Positions 24,850 to 33,586 of a DNA stretch of 64,000 nt are shown piece after piece (positions within the stretch are counted from its first letter, which is position 1; every line of letters starts with the position of its first letter). Under the pieces are notes generated by a model. That model was not told the DNA's origin. It saw only the letters and a program-made list of their open reading frames with translations, and made no database searches. The stretch lies in contig CAXBMB010000003.1 in NCBI GenBank assembly GCA_963976695.1, positions 30,187 to 94,186 of the forward strand. Reading direction: 5' to 3'. The stretch comes from CAXBMB01 sp963976695 (GTDB taxonomy: Bacteria; Pseudomonadota; Alphaproteobacteria; Kiloniellales; DSM-21159). A program made the translations under genes and the position numbers.

Positions 24850-25473
24850 TTACCGGTCCGGTAGGTCGCGCTCGAGGACCAGGTGCCAGATGTGCCAATA
24901 TTTGCTCCCCCTGGCCGTCTGCCCTGGTCCAATTTCTTCGCGCCGCTCGATAACCTTGTAGCCCGCCAGTAGCGAGTCCAGCGCCGGGCTGGAAAAGCCC
25001 AGCAGTCCGTCCTCGCTGACCCAGCTATCGCCAGGCCCCAGCAATTGACCGCAGAAGACGCCGCCGGGCCGCAGCGCCCGGCCGATTTCCCGCCAAAGCT
25101 TGGGAAAGGCGGGCGGCGGACAAAAGGGCAAGGAAAAGCTGGCGTTGATCACGTCGCAGTCCGGCAATCTGTCCAGGTTTTCGAATCGGGCGGCGCGCCG
25201 TTCCAGACGGGGCGTCCCCCCGGCCTGGTCGCGGTGCGCCCGCACCTTGGCGGCCAAACGGCGCAAGGCGGCGGCTTCGCCGTCATAGGCCCGCACGCGC
25301 CATCCCTGTGACAGCAGTTCCAGCGTGTCCCGGCCGGTGCCGGCCCCCAGATCCAAGGCATAGCCGGGCGCGCGCTTGCGGCTGGCGCGCCAATGCCGCA
25401 GGCCGGCCAACAGCGTTGGGCGCGGCGGCTGCCCCTCGGTGGCCTGATAGTAGCTTTGCCAGCGCTCATCCAT
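24850..25473 (-). CDS. Class I SAM-dependent methyltransferase
   Basis: The 207 residues start at MDERWQSYYQATEGQPPRPTL. Motif I is ALDLGAGTGRDTLELL (residues 42-57), the acidic end of strand 2 is AYDGE, and DVINASFSLPFCPP follows as motif post-I/II. It resembles small TehB/UbiE-like methyltransferases. The substrate is not known. Its start overlaps the end of the upstream phosphatidyltransferase gene by 8 bases, so the two are co-transcribed and may act on related compounds, possibly lipids. Confidence 0.83.
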   Translation of the reverse strand: MDERWQSYYQATEGQPPRPTLLAGLRHWRASRKRAPGYALDLGAGTGRDTLELLSQGWRVRAYDGEAAALRRLAAKVRAHRDQAGGTPRLERRAARFENLDRLPDCDVINASFSLPFCPPPAFPKLWREIGRALRPGGVFCGQLLGPGDSWVSEDGLLGFSSPALDSLLAGYKVIERREEIGPGQTARGSKYWHIWHLVLERDLPDR

Positions 25474-26122
25474 GATCGTCGGGTCCGCCGGGCCGCCCGG
25501 GCGCGGCAAGCGGCGCGGGATCGTTGAAGGCGCGGTGGGCGGCGAGGATCCGGCTTAAGGTGGTGATCCAGCAGAGCGCGCCGAACAGGTAGGCGGCGGG
25601 CACGAAGCTGCCCGGCGCCAGACTGATGAAGACGAACAGCGCGATGGTCTCGCTGCCCTCGGTCAGTCCCCCCAGATAATACAGCGACTTGGAGCCGCGG
25701 ATTTCGGTTGTCAGGCCGCGCTTGGCGGCGATGATGGCGTAGGCGAGAAAGGAACTTCCGGTGCCGCTGAACGACCAGATCAGAAACAGCGCGGCATAGA
25801 GATTTGCCGGATCCTGCAGGGCGAAGCCGACCACCACGCCGGAGTAGAAAATGAAATCCAACACCACATCGAGGTAGCCGCCGAAATCACTTTTGCCGAC
25901 CTGCCGCGCCACCGCCCCGTCGAGCCCGTCGAACAGTCGGTTCAGCAAGATCAAGCCCAAGCCCCACAGCGTCTGCCCGCTGGCCAGCAACGGCAAGGCG
26001 GCCAAGCCCAGGGCGAAGCCGACAAGGGTGATCTGGTTCGCACTCACGCCAAGCTTGGCCACACGCTGGCCCAGCCGGGTCAACGTGGGGTCGATCAGGC
26101 GACGCATGAAGGCGTCCATCAT
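25466..26122 (-). CDS. CDP-alcohol phosphatidyltransferase family membrane protein
   Basis: The start at 26122 (MMDAFMRRLIDPTLTRLGQR) is preferred to a longer frame with a strongly basic leader; 218 residues. The catalytic signature is FDGLDGAVARQVGKSDFGGY followed by LDVVLD, close to the DGxxARx7-8GxxxDxxxD consensus. About six transmembrane helices are visible (ITLVGFALGLAALPLLASG, AALFLIWSFSGTGSSFLAYA, and others). Members join CDP-diacylglycerol or CDP-choline to an alcohol at the inner membrane; the subgroup cannot be fixed. It is co-transcribed with the methyltransferase downstream. Confidence 0.87.
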   Translation of the reverse strand: MMDAFMRRLIDPTLTRLGQRVAKLGVSANQITLVGFALGLAALPLLASGQTLWGLGLILLNRLFDGLDGAVARQVGKSDFGGYLDVVLDFIFYSGVVVGFALQDPANLYAALFLIWSFSGTGSSFLAYAIIAAKRGLTTEIRGSKSLYYLGGLTEGSETIALFVFISLAPGSFVPAAYLFGALCWITTLSRILAAHRAFNDPAPLAAPGRPGGPDDHG

Positions 26123-26302
26123 GGGAAAATACCATTCCTTTCTGTGTTGACCGGCCGCGCGGCGGCGTCTGTCCAGACGGCGCGCGATGCGGCGCTCTAA
26201 AGCTTTGACGGCCTCCTTGCTTTTCCGCCGCGCCCCGAATTGGCGTGCCAAACTCGGCGCCGGCGGCGGTCTGGCTCCGGGGCTGCCAGACCTCGGAAAA
26301 GC

Positions 26303-26316
26303 TTGACCTAAGTCAA
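26303..26316. promoter_or_regulatory. FNR/FixK-type box upstream of hemN
   Basis: TTGACCTAAGTCAA is a perfect TTGAC-N4-GTCAA palindrome, the classic site of FNR/Anr/FixK-family regulators, 35 bp before the hemN start. This placement fits oxygen-responsive activation of anaerobic haem synthesis. Confidence 0.75.
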
Positions 26317-26351
26317 AGACGCGCCGGCGGCATTGGGGTTATTAAAAGGTC

Positions 26352-27716
26352 ATGCTTGACAAAATCATCGCCAAATACGACCGGCCCGTGCCGCGCTACA
26401 CCAGCTATCCCACGGCCCCGCACTTTCATCAAGGCGTGGACGCGACCTGCTATGGCGGGTGGCTGCGTCAACTGCCCAAGGCGCAACATCTGTCGCTCTA
26501 TTTTCATGTGCCTTTCTGCGACACGCTTTGCTATTTCTGTGGCTGCAATATGCGGGTGGTGCGACGTTATGAGCCGGTGGCGGCCTACATTGAACTGCTG
26601 CTGGCCGAGCTGAAGCTGGTGGGCCGGGAACTGGGCACCGGGCCGGGAGCGGGGCGTCGGCCACTCGAGCACCTGCATTTCGGCGGCGGTTCGCCCAGCA
26701 TGGTGGCGCCCGATGATCTGCGTCGGCTGGGCGCGGCGATCTGGAGCCATTTCGACGCCACCGAACGGGCTGAGCTGGCCATTGAGGTGGACCCTCGCGA
26801 TCTTGCCGACGAAACCGTGGCCGCGCTGGCCGATATGGGCATCAACCGGGCCTCGATCGGCGTGCAGGACGTGAACGAAGATGTCCAGAAAGCCTGTAAC
26901 CGTATTCAGCCGCCGGAGGTGACGGCGTCGGCGGTCAACCGACTTCGCGCGGTGGGCATTTCGGCCATCAACCTGGATCTGATGTATGGTTTGCCGCTGC
27001 AAACGGTGGCCGGGGTGACGCGCTCCGTCCAGGTCGCTCTGGAGCTGAATCCCAATCGCGTTTCGCTGTTCGGCTACGCCCACGTGCCGCATATGAAAAA
27101 GCATCAATTGCTGATGCCGGTCGAGGCCTTGCCCGACACCGAGGAACGTTTCGCGCAGGCTGAGATGGCCGCCGATCTCCTGGTAAAGGCGGGCTATCGA
27201 CGTATTGGCCTCGATCATTTCGCCCGCGCCGACGACGACATGGCCTTGGCCCTGGACGAGGGCAAGTTGCATCGGAATTTTCAAGGCTACACCACCGACG
27301 CCGCCCCGGCCTTGATCGGCCTGGGCGCGTCGGCCATTGGCTCCCTGCCCCAGGGGTACCAGCAAAACCATGTCAGCCTGCCCGAGTATCGCAAGGCCGT
27401 GCAGGCCGGGATTCTGCCGGTGGCCCGCGGGGTCGCGGTTGACGCGGAAGACCGCCATCGCCGCAGCATCATCGAAGGCATTATGTGCGATCTGGCGGTG
27501 GACCTGGCGGAGGTGGCCGCCGGCCATCCGGACCACAGCCTGGACCTGACAAAGGAAAAAGCCCAGTTGGCGGCCCTTGCCCAGGACGGCATGATCATCT
27601 GGGACGGCAACCGGCTGCAGGTTACCGAGGCGGGCCGGCCGCTGGTCCGCACCATCGCCGCGGTCTTTGACAGCTATTTGAAGCCCGGTGAAGGCCGCCA
27701 CGCCCGCGCGATCTAG
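26352..27716 (+). CDS. hemN: Oxygen-independent coproporphyrinogen III oxidase
   Basis: The 454-residue radical-SAM enzyme has the N-terminal RYTSYPTAPHF typical of HemN and the cluster motif CDTLCYFCGCN (CxxxCxxC plus the fourth Cys of HemN near residue 57). The HFGGGSPSM region and the HemN C-terminal domain (KLHRNFQGYTTDAAPALIGLGASAIGSLP) follow. It decarboxylates coproporphyrinogen III to protoporphyrinogen IX without oxygen in the cytoplasm. The FNR-type box at 26303 indicates induction when oxygen falls, implying a facultatively anaerobic or microaerobic lifestyle. Confidence 0.95.
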   Translation: MLDKIIAKYDRPVPRYTSYPTAPHFHQGVDATCYGGWLRQLPKAQHLSLYFHVPFCDTLCYFCGCNMRVVRRYEPVAAYIELLLAELKLVGRELGTGPGAGRRPLEHLHFGGGSPSMVAPDDLRRLGAAIWSHFDATERAELAIEVDPRDLADETVAALADMGINRASIGVQDVNEDVQKACNRIQPPEVTASAVNRLRAVGISAINLDLMYGLPLQTVAGVTRSVQVALELNPNRVSLFGYAHVPHMKKHQLLMPVEALPDTEERFAQAEMAADLLVKAGYRRIGLDHFARADDDMALALDEGKLHRNFQGYTTDAAPALIGLGASAIGSLPQGYQQNHVSLPEYRKAVQAGILPVARGVAVDAEDRHRRSIIEGIMCDLAVDLAEVAAGHPDHSLDLTKEKAQLAALAQDGMIIWDGNRLQVTEAGRPLVRTIAAVFDSYLKPGEGRHARAI

Positions 27717-27858
27717 AGTCGGCGGGTCGGGTTAAATCGACTCACAACGTGATCCCGTTTGAACCGCGCCGCCGTCTCCCCGATAGGCCGCCGCCCCCGA
27801 TAGATAGAAGGGGGCTTGGCGACAGCGCCCAAGCGCGGCATTCCAAGTTGATCCAACT

Positions 27859-28338
27859 TTAGTGATCGTTGTCGGCCAGTCGCTTGGCCGCCGCCGGCAG
27901 CATGGTCGGCTCCAAGGCGCAGCGGCTGCGTGGCGCGCGCGCGCCGCAGGGTGTGGGCTGGCGCGGCGAGCAGGCGACACAGGGCCCGTCGGCGATCATG
28001 CGCTTGATTGACTCCCGCAGTTTTTCACTGAAGGCCGGGCGGGTCGCGGCCACTTCCTCGGCGCTGCGCTGCAGCAGGACGATACAAGGGGGCAACCACT
28101 TGGCTTGCTGTTCGTCGGCGTCGTGCGGCTGGGCCGCCGGCAGGCGGTGTGACTGGTTCGCCGCGCCATCCTGTTTCAATTCAACCAAACTGTCCCGCGC
28201 CGTGGCGGCAAGCTCTGCGGAGCGTCGCTCGAACGGCGGCGGGGTTTGCCCGGTGGTCTTCGGCTCACTTTTTTGGGTGCTGAACCTATCGCTGGTTTTA
28301 GCGTCGTAATGCCTAAGCCGCGATGCAGATGTTGCCAT
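27859..28338 (-). CDS. Hypothetical protein with C-terminal cysteine cluster
   Basis: The 159 residues resemble no family I recognise. The ATG is preceded by GAGAAG. The first half is polar and disordered-looking; the last third contains a cluster of four cysteines (PCVACSPRQPTPC, then RSRC) that could hold a metal or an iron-sulfur cluster. The middle part (FSEKLRESIKRMIADGP) looks helical. An opposite-strand frame of 146 residues covers most of the same DNA, so the coding strand is not certain. I favour this strand because its ribosome-binding site is better and its composition is less arginine/serine-rich. It sits convergent to hemN and co-directional after glpK. Confidence 0.4.
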   Translation of the reverse strand: MATSASRLRHYDAKTSDRFSTQKSEPKTTGQTPPPFERRSAELAATARDSLVELKQDGAANQSHRLPAAQPHDADEQQAKWLPPCIVLLQRSAEEVAATRPAFSEKLRESIKRMIADGPCVACSPRQPTPCGARAPRSRCALEPTMLPAAAKRLADNDH

Positions 28339-28575
28339 GGGTCAACTTCTCAACATTTGCTTTTGAGAAAACCTGAACGCACGGGGGGTGTGATCAGAAC
28401 GGGAGGAGCGGATATCGTCGGTTTGCGCCAAACCAGGGCAAGCGACCGTTTTGTTTCCCTGCGACGCGCGCCGCCAAAAGAAGCACACTTCTACATACAG
28501 ATACATACAGAAATATCGCGGCGGAACCATGATAATGGAAATCTTGTGACCTTTGGCCGCAGAAATTTTCGGCCC

Positions 28576-30123
28576 TCAAGCCCGGTTGTCGGACAATCGG
28601 GCTAACTCTGCCTCGGCCAACGTTTTACCGCCTTGTTCCCCGGTTTTGGTGCGCCGCACCGCGTCATGCCAGCCAGCCAGTTGTTGGCGGCGCACGCCGG
28701 CGTCGATGCGCGGATTGAAACTCGCATCCTGCCGCCACTGTCCGGCCAGATCTTCCAGTGATCGGTAGTAACCAGCCTGCAGACCGGCCAGATAGGCGGC
28801 GCCCAGCGCCGTGGTCTCGCTGACCATCGGGCGTTGCACCGGCAAGTCAAGCGTGTCGGCGAGGAATTGCAACAGCCAGTCGTTGGCCACCATGCCGCCA
28901 TCCACCTTCAGGGTTTTGGGCCGCACGCCGTCTTCGGCCATGGCCTGGAAAAGATCGTAGGTTTGGTAGCAGACCGACTCCAGCGCGGCGCGAACCAGTT
29001 CCGCCACCCCGGTATCTCTGGTCAGGCCAAAGAGCGCGCCGCGGGCTTCCGAGTCCCAGTGCGGCGCGCCCAGTCCGGTGAAGGCCGGCACCAGATAGAC
29101 GCCTTGATTGCTGGCCAGGGAGCGGGCCAGAGCTTCGGTTTCGGCGGCGCTGGAGATGATCTTCAAGCCGTCGCGCAGCCACTGCACCGCCGCGCCGGAA
29201 ACGAAGATCGAGCCTTCGATGGCATAGGTGGTCTGGCCGTTCAGCCGGTAGCAGATGGTGGTCAACAGCCGGTTCTTCGAGGTGATCGCCTGGTCGCCGG
29301 TGTTGAGCAGCACGAAGCAGCCGGTGCCGTAGGTGCTCTTGATGCTGCCCGGTTCGAAGCAGGCCTGGCCGATGGCGGCGGCCTGCTGGTCGCCAGCGAT
29401 GCCGAGGATCGGAATCTCCCGCCCAAACAGCCGGGGATCGGTCCTGCCGAAGTCGGCGGCGCAATCCTTGACAGTTGGCAGAACCGACGGGGGCACCTTG
29501 AACAGCGCCAGCAACTCCGGGTCCCAACGGTTGTCGCGAATATTGAACAGGTTGGTGCGGCTGGCGTTGGTGGCGTCGGTGGCGTGAACCTTGCCCCCGG
29601 TCAACCGCCAGAGCAGGAAAGAATCCACGGTGCCGAAGGCCAATTCGCCCTTGTCGGCCTGCTGGCGGGCGTTTTCCACCCGATCCAGGATCCAAGCAAC
29701 CTTGGTTGCGGAAAAGTAGGGGTCAATCAGCAGGCCGGTCTTGGCGCTGACCATCGGTTCCGCGCCGGCCTCGCGCAGCTTGCGGCAGGCTTCCGAGGTC
29801 CGGCGATCCTGCCAGACGATGGCCTTGTAAAGCGCCTTGCCGGTCTTGCGATTCCACACCAGGGTTGTTTCGCGCTGATTGGTGATGCCAATCGCCGCCA
29901 CTTTGAAGCCCTTGCTTTCGGCCTCGGACAGCGCCTGTCGACTGACCTCCAGCGTGCTGTTCCAGATGTCCTCGGGCTCATGTTCGACCCAGCCGTCGGA
30001 GGGGTAGTGCTGCTGGAATTCCTGCTGCGCCGTGGAGACCGAGCGCCCCTGCTTGTCAAAGACGATGGCGCGCGAGGAGGTGGTGCCTTGATCAATCGCC
30101 AGGATGCAGTCCTTGTCGCTCAT
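28576..30123 (-). CDS. glpK: Glycerol kinase
   Basis: The ATG at 30123 is used because AGGGG lies 8 bases upstream; the earlier GTG sits in the ribosome-binding site. The 515-residue FGGY kinase has the N-terminal DCILAIDQGTTSSRAIVFD phosphate-binding motif, VLWNRKTG-type and GIAGDQQAAAIGQACFEPG segments, and KVDGGMVANDWLLQFLAD near residue 405. It phosphorylates glycerol to sn-glycerol-3-phosphate with ATP, trapping it in the cytoplasm. It is divergent from glpR; the region between carries a GTTCA...TGAAC inverted repeat (30281-30304) that may be the operator. A hairpin overlaps its stop codon. Confidence 0.96.
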   Translation of the reverse strand: MSDKDCILAIDQGTTSSRAIVFDKQGRSVSTAQQEFQQHYPSDGWVEHEPEDIWNSTLEVSRQALSEAESKGFKVAAIGITNQRETTLVWNRKTGKALYKAIVWQDRRTSEACRKLREAGAEPMVSAKTGLLIDPYFSATKVAWILDRVENARQQADKGELAFGTVDSFLLWRLTGGKVHATDATNASRTNLFNIRDNRWDPELLALFKVPPSVLPTVKDCAADFGRTDPRLFGREIPILGIAGDQQAAAIGQACFEPGSIKSTYGTGCFVLLNTGDQAITSKNRLLTTICYRLNGQTTYAIEGSIFVSGAAVQWLRDGLKIISSAAETEALARSLASNQGVYLVPAFTGLGAPHWDSEARGALFGLTRDTGVAELVRAALESVCYQTYDLFQAMAEDGVRPKTLKVDGGMVANDWLLQFLADTLDLPVQRPMVSETTALGAAYLAGLQAGYYRSLEDLAGQWRQDASFNPRIDAGVRRQQLAGWHDAVRRTKTGEQGGKTLAEAELARLSDNRA

Positions 30124-30426
30124 GCTCTTTCCCCTCACAGCTTGTTACAGCTTGCGCCCGTTGCAATCAGCAGGCCGCGCCGGTTCGATGGTCGTCGCTG
30201 GTTTCTGCTTGGCGCGTCATTTTCCTGCGCGGCCAAAAAAAACCGAAACCAGCTTTTGCAGGGATAGTTGCTCCTGTAAAGTTCATTTCCGAAAATAACT
30301 GAACCCGCTGGTCAAAGGCGCGTTGCGCGCCATCACCGGACCAGGCTTGGCGGCGGTGGTCGATCTTTGCTGGACGACGCCATGACCCGCTTATGGCGGG
30401 AGGGTGGAAAGGGGAACAGACCAACC
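30124..30426. other. Divergent control region glpK / glpR
   Basis: About 300 bases without a gene. The inverted repeat GTTCA (30281-30285) / TGAAC (30300-30304) lies about 160 bp from glpK and 120 bp from glpR. Similar half-sites occur before glpD and before the glycerol-binding-protein gene. Confidence 0.45.
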
Positions 30427-31194
30427 GTGAATGACATCAGCCCAAGAATGGGAAAGATTTTGCACCTGGTGCGCGCGCAGGGGTTCGTCAGCATTGAAGC
30501 CTTGGCCGAACGCTTCAAGGTCACGCCGCAAACCGTGCGCCGCGACATCAACGCGCTCTGTGATCAGGATCTTTTGCGACGCTACCACGGCGGCGCCGGC
30601 CTGCCGTCGTCGGTGGAAAACGCGCCCTACGGCGCCCGTCAGGTGATGAACCTGACGGAAAAGAGCGCCATCGCCTACGAACTGGCCAAGCACATTCCCA
30701 ACCGCGCCTCGCTGTTCATCAACATCGGCACCACCACCGAGGCGGTGGCCCAGGCTTTGCTCCAGCATGAGGGGCTGCGCATCATCACCAACAACCTCAA
30801 TGTGGCGTCGATCTTGAGCGGAAACCCCGACTTTGAGGTCATCCTGGCCGGCGGCGTGGTGCGGTCGCGCGACCGGGGGATCGTCGGCGAGGCGACCATC
30901 GACCTGATTCGGCAATTTAAAGTCGACTACGGCATCATCGGGATTTCCTGCGTCGAGGAGGACGGAACGTTGCTGGACTACGACTACCGGGAAGTTCGCG
31001 TCGCCCAGGCGATTATCGGCAACTCCCGCAAGGTGATCCTGGTTGCCGACCACTCGAAATTCAACCGCACCGCCATGGTGCGGCTGGGGCATATCTCGCA
31101 GGTTGACATGCTGATTACCGACAAACGACCGCTCGCCTCGATGGTCAAGCTGTTGGCGGACGGCGCCGTCGAATTGGCGGTGGCTGGCCGCTAG
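30427..31194 (+). CDS. glpR: DeoR-family repressor of glycerol genes
   Basis: The GTG at 30427 follows AAGGGGA and gives 255 residues, close to the 252 of E. coli GlpR; an ATG at 30382 is possible but has no ribosome-binding site. The DeoR HTH is at about residues 10-60 (GFVSIEALAERFKVTPQTVRRDINALC). The C-terminal sensor (NIGTTTEAVAQAL, DRGIVGEATIDLIRQFKVD) has the sugar-phosphate fold. It is expected to bind glycerol-3-phosphate and derepress glpK, glpD and the importer, all of which flank it. Confidence 0.9.
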   Translation: MNDISPRMGKILHLVRAQGFVSIEALAERFKVTPQTVRRDINALCDQDLLRRYHGGAGLPSSVENAPYGARQVMNLTEKSAIAYELAKHIPNRASLFINIGTTTEAVAQALLQHEGLRIITNNLNVASILSGNPDFEVILAGGVVRSRDRGIVGEATIDLIRQFKVDYGIIGISCVEEDGTLLDYDYREVRVAQAIIGNSRKVILVADHSKFNRTAMVRLGHISQVDMLITDKRPLASMVKLLADGAVELAVAGR

Positions 31195-31843
31195 CGTGCG
31201 ATGTCGCGCTAGCCGGGCCCGCCGACTTCGGCCCGGGCTGCCGCCGTTCGGTGCGGCGACAGCTGAGGCTTCGAACAGTATTCTAGAAAATTTCAGGATG
31301 TTTTTGTTCGAATGAACTTTGGCTCGGACCGGTTGCGCCGGGTTCGAAGCGACGCTGGCCGGGGTTTTTGCGTCGGGAAAGCCGCGGCCGCGCCGCAAGG
31401 GTCTGGCTCCGCGGGGCCGGACGGGGTAATGGGCGATGGCGTGAGAAACTATCATTAGATTAATCAATTAGTTGGTAAAATGTTGATCGATCGATCAACG
31501 TCGGAATCGGCGGGCCCGCGCGCGGCAAAATGGATTTTTTTTGCCCGGACGATGCCTTATAAATCAACAACCTGAAGGATTTCTTCGGCCGGTTCCGGTC
31601 GGTTGTTGGGGCTTGGGCGTCGATTTTCATATCCGAACATTTTTTTTCATATATAATCATGGTCGAGATAGCAGGTGGGATGCCCGCGACGCAGAGAGCT
31701 GCGCAAGACAGCCTCTGATTCACCCCGAATACAGGGTGCTTGACGACAGAAGCGAAGCGCCAAGCGCTTCTTTTCGTCGTCGATCACAGACTGAGGGTGG
31801 CGCGGAGTTGGATGGTTTTCAGGTCTAATTTGGGACAGTAAGA
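31195..31843. other. Region between glpR and glpD
   Basis: About 650 bases without a credible gene. It is AT-rich at 31270-31310 and 31440-31680, which suggests promoters. It contains GTTCGAATGAAC (31306-31317), similar to the half-sites near other glp genes, and one copy of the dispersed palindromic element at 31741-31790. Confidence 0.5.
31741..31790. repeat. Dispersed imperfect palindromic element, copy A
   Basis: The core contains CGAAGCGCCAAGCGCTTC, a hairpin with 7-bp arms GAAGCGC/GCGCTTC, followed by TTTTCGTCGTCGATCAC. The same sequence recurs with few changes at 53861-53905 (reverse) and 46739-46763 (partial). It sits 54 bp before glpD. Confidence 0.75.
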
Positions 31844-33346
31844 ATGATGGCGCGTGCAGCGCAGGGCGAGATATTTGACCTGGTGGTCATCGGCGGCGGC
31901 ATCAATGGCGTGGGTATCGCCAGGGACGCCGCCGGCCGTGGTTTGAAGGTCCTGGTTTGTGAAAAGAACGACTTGGCCAGCGCCACCTCGTCGGCCTCCA
32001 CCAAGTTGATTCACGGTGGGCTGCGGTATTTGGAATACTATGAGTTTCGGTTGGTGCGTGAAGCGCTGGTGGAGCGCGAGGTGCTGCTGCGGGCCGCCCC
32101 GCACATCATCCGGCCGCTGCGCTTTGTTCTGCCGCATGTCAAGGCGCTCCGACCGGCCTGGATGGTGCGGCTCGGCCTGTTCCTTTACGACCACTTGGGG
32201 GGGCGCAAGATCCTGCCCGGCACCCGCAGCGTCAATTTTCGCCGCGACCCCACCGGGGTCTGCCTGCGTGACGACATCACCCGGGGGTTCGAATATTCAG
32301 ACTGTTGGGTCGACGATGCCCGCCTGGTGGTTCTCAACGCCCTGGACGCGGTTGAGCGCGGGGCGAAAGTCTTGACCCGCACCGCCTGCACCCGGGCGGA
32401 GCGGGAAGCCGACCTGTGGCGGGTCGACCTGAAGCCCGAGGACGGCGCGGCCTTCCAGGTCCGCGCGCGGGCCTTGATCAATGCCGGCGGGCCTTGGGTC
32501 AGCGATATTCTCGGCAAGGTTATCCACGTCAATCGACCGGCGGGACTGCGCCTGGTCAAGGGCTCCCATTTGGTGGTGCCGCGTTTCTATGAAGGCGCCC
32601 AGGCCTATATCTTCCAAAATGAAGACCGCCGGATTGTTTTTACCATTCCCTATGAGCAGCATTTCACCCTGGTGGGGACTACCGACCTGCCTTATGTGGG
32701 CGATCCCGCCAAGGTGGCGATCGACGAGGATGAAATCGCCTATCTGCTGACGTCGGTCAACAGCTACTTCAAAAAGCAAATTCACTGCGCCGACGTGGTT
32801 TGGACGTATTCGGGGGTGCGGCCGCTCTATGATGACCAAAGCGCCAATGTGTCCGCCGTGACGCGCGACTACGTCTTCGATATTGACAGCGGCAACGGGC
32901 AAGCGCCGCTGCTGTCGGTTTTCGGTGGAAAACTAACCACCTATCGCAAGCTGGCCGAACATGCCCTGGGCAAGCTGCAACCCTTGATGGGCTTTTCCGC
33001 CAACACCTGGACGGTCACCGGAACCTTGCCGGGCGGGGACATGCCCGACGCCGATTTCGAAGCTTTCCTGGGATCGATTCAAAAGCGCTATCATTGGTTG
33101 CCGGCGAATCTGCTGCGCCGCTACGCCCGTGCCTATGGTACGCGTATTGAGGTACTGTTGAAGGATAAAACCTCGCTGAGCGACCTGGGCGAGGACTTCG
33201 GTGAGGGAATTTATGAAGCGGAACTGGCCTATCTGATTGAAAAGGAATGGCTGCGTACCGCTGACGATCTGTTGTGGCGGCGCTCCAAGCTGGGGTTGCA
33301 CGTGAGCGATGAAACCAAGGAACGGCTCAGGGCGCGGCTGAAATAA
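31844..33346 (+). CDS. glpD: Aerobic glycerol-3-phosphate dehydrogenase
   Basis: The 500-residue flavoprotein has the FAD motif DLVVIGGGINGVGIARDAAGRGL at residues 12-34, the GlpD signature STKLIHGGLRYLEYYEFRLV near 57, IFTIPYEQHFTLVGTTDLPY-type substrate region near 265, and a C-terminal helical domain. It oxidises glycerol-3-phosphate to dihydroxyacetone phosphate at the inner membrane, passing electrons to ubiquinone. It heads the run of genes leading into the glycerol importer and is presumably under GlpR control. Confidence 0.96.
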   Translation: MMARAAQGEIFDLVVIGGGINGVGIARDAAGRGLKVLVCEKNDLASATSSASTKLIHGGLRYLEYYEFRLVREALVEREVLLRAAPHIIRPLRFVLPHVKALRPAWMVRLGLFLYDHLGGRKILPGTRSVNFRRDPTGVCLRDDITRGFEYSDCWVDDARLVVLNALDAVERGAKVLTRTACTRAEREADLWRVDLKPEDGAAFQVRARALINAGGPWVSDILGKVIHVNRPAGLRLVKGSHLVVPRFYEGAQAYIFQNEDRRIVFTIPYEQHFTLVGTTDLPYVGDPAKVAIDEDEIAYLLTSVNSYFKKQIHCADVVWTYSGVRPLYDDQSANVSAVTRDYVFDIDSGNGQAPLLSVFGGKLTTYRKLAEHALGKLQPLMGFSANTWTVTGTLPGGDMPDADFEAFLGSIQKRYHWLPANLLRRYARAYGTRIEVLLKDKTSLSDLGEDFGEGIYEAELAYLIEKEWLRTADDLLWRRSKLGLHVSDETKERLRARLK

Positions 33347-33586
33347 CCCGTCGGGAGGCGGCGATGATGGTCCCGGCCGGATGGCGACAGGCCAGAACGC
33401 CGGCGCGGTTGCGGGCCGCCCTGTCGAGAGGGCGCCGGCGGCGCGCAGGCGCTCGCGACCTGGAAGCAGGTCGGGGGCAGGGACCCGAAAGCAGGTCGGC
33501 GCACCAAAGCGCTGTCCCGGGATAAGCAGCGTTGAGGCTTGGGAGGACCGGGTTTCAGCCGATAGGATCGGAGAGTTTTGGGCTAA

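Noticed and set aside
27793..27815. GCCCCC/GGGGGC hairpin after hemN as a terminator
   Set aside because: The stem is only 6 bp and no T-run follows.
27869..28309. Plus-strand frame of 146 codons opposite the small cysteine protein
   Set aside because: Weaker start signal and arginine/serine-rich composition typical of antisense frames in GC-rich DNA; not fully excluded.
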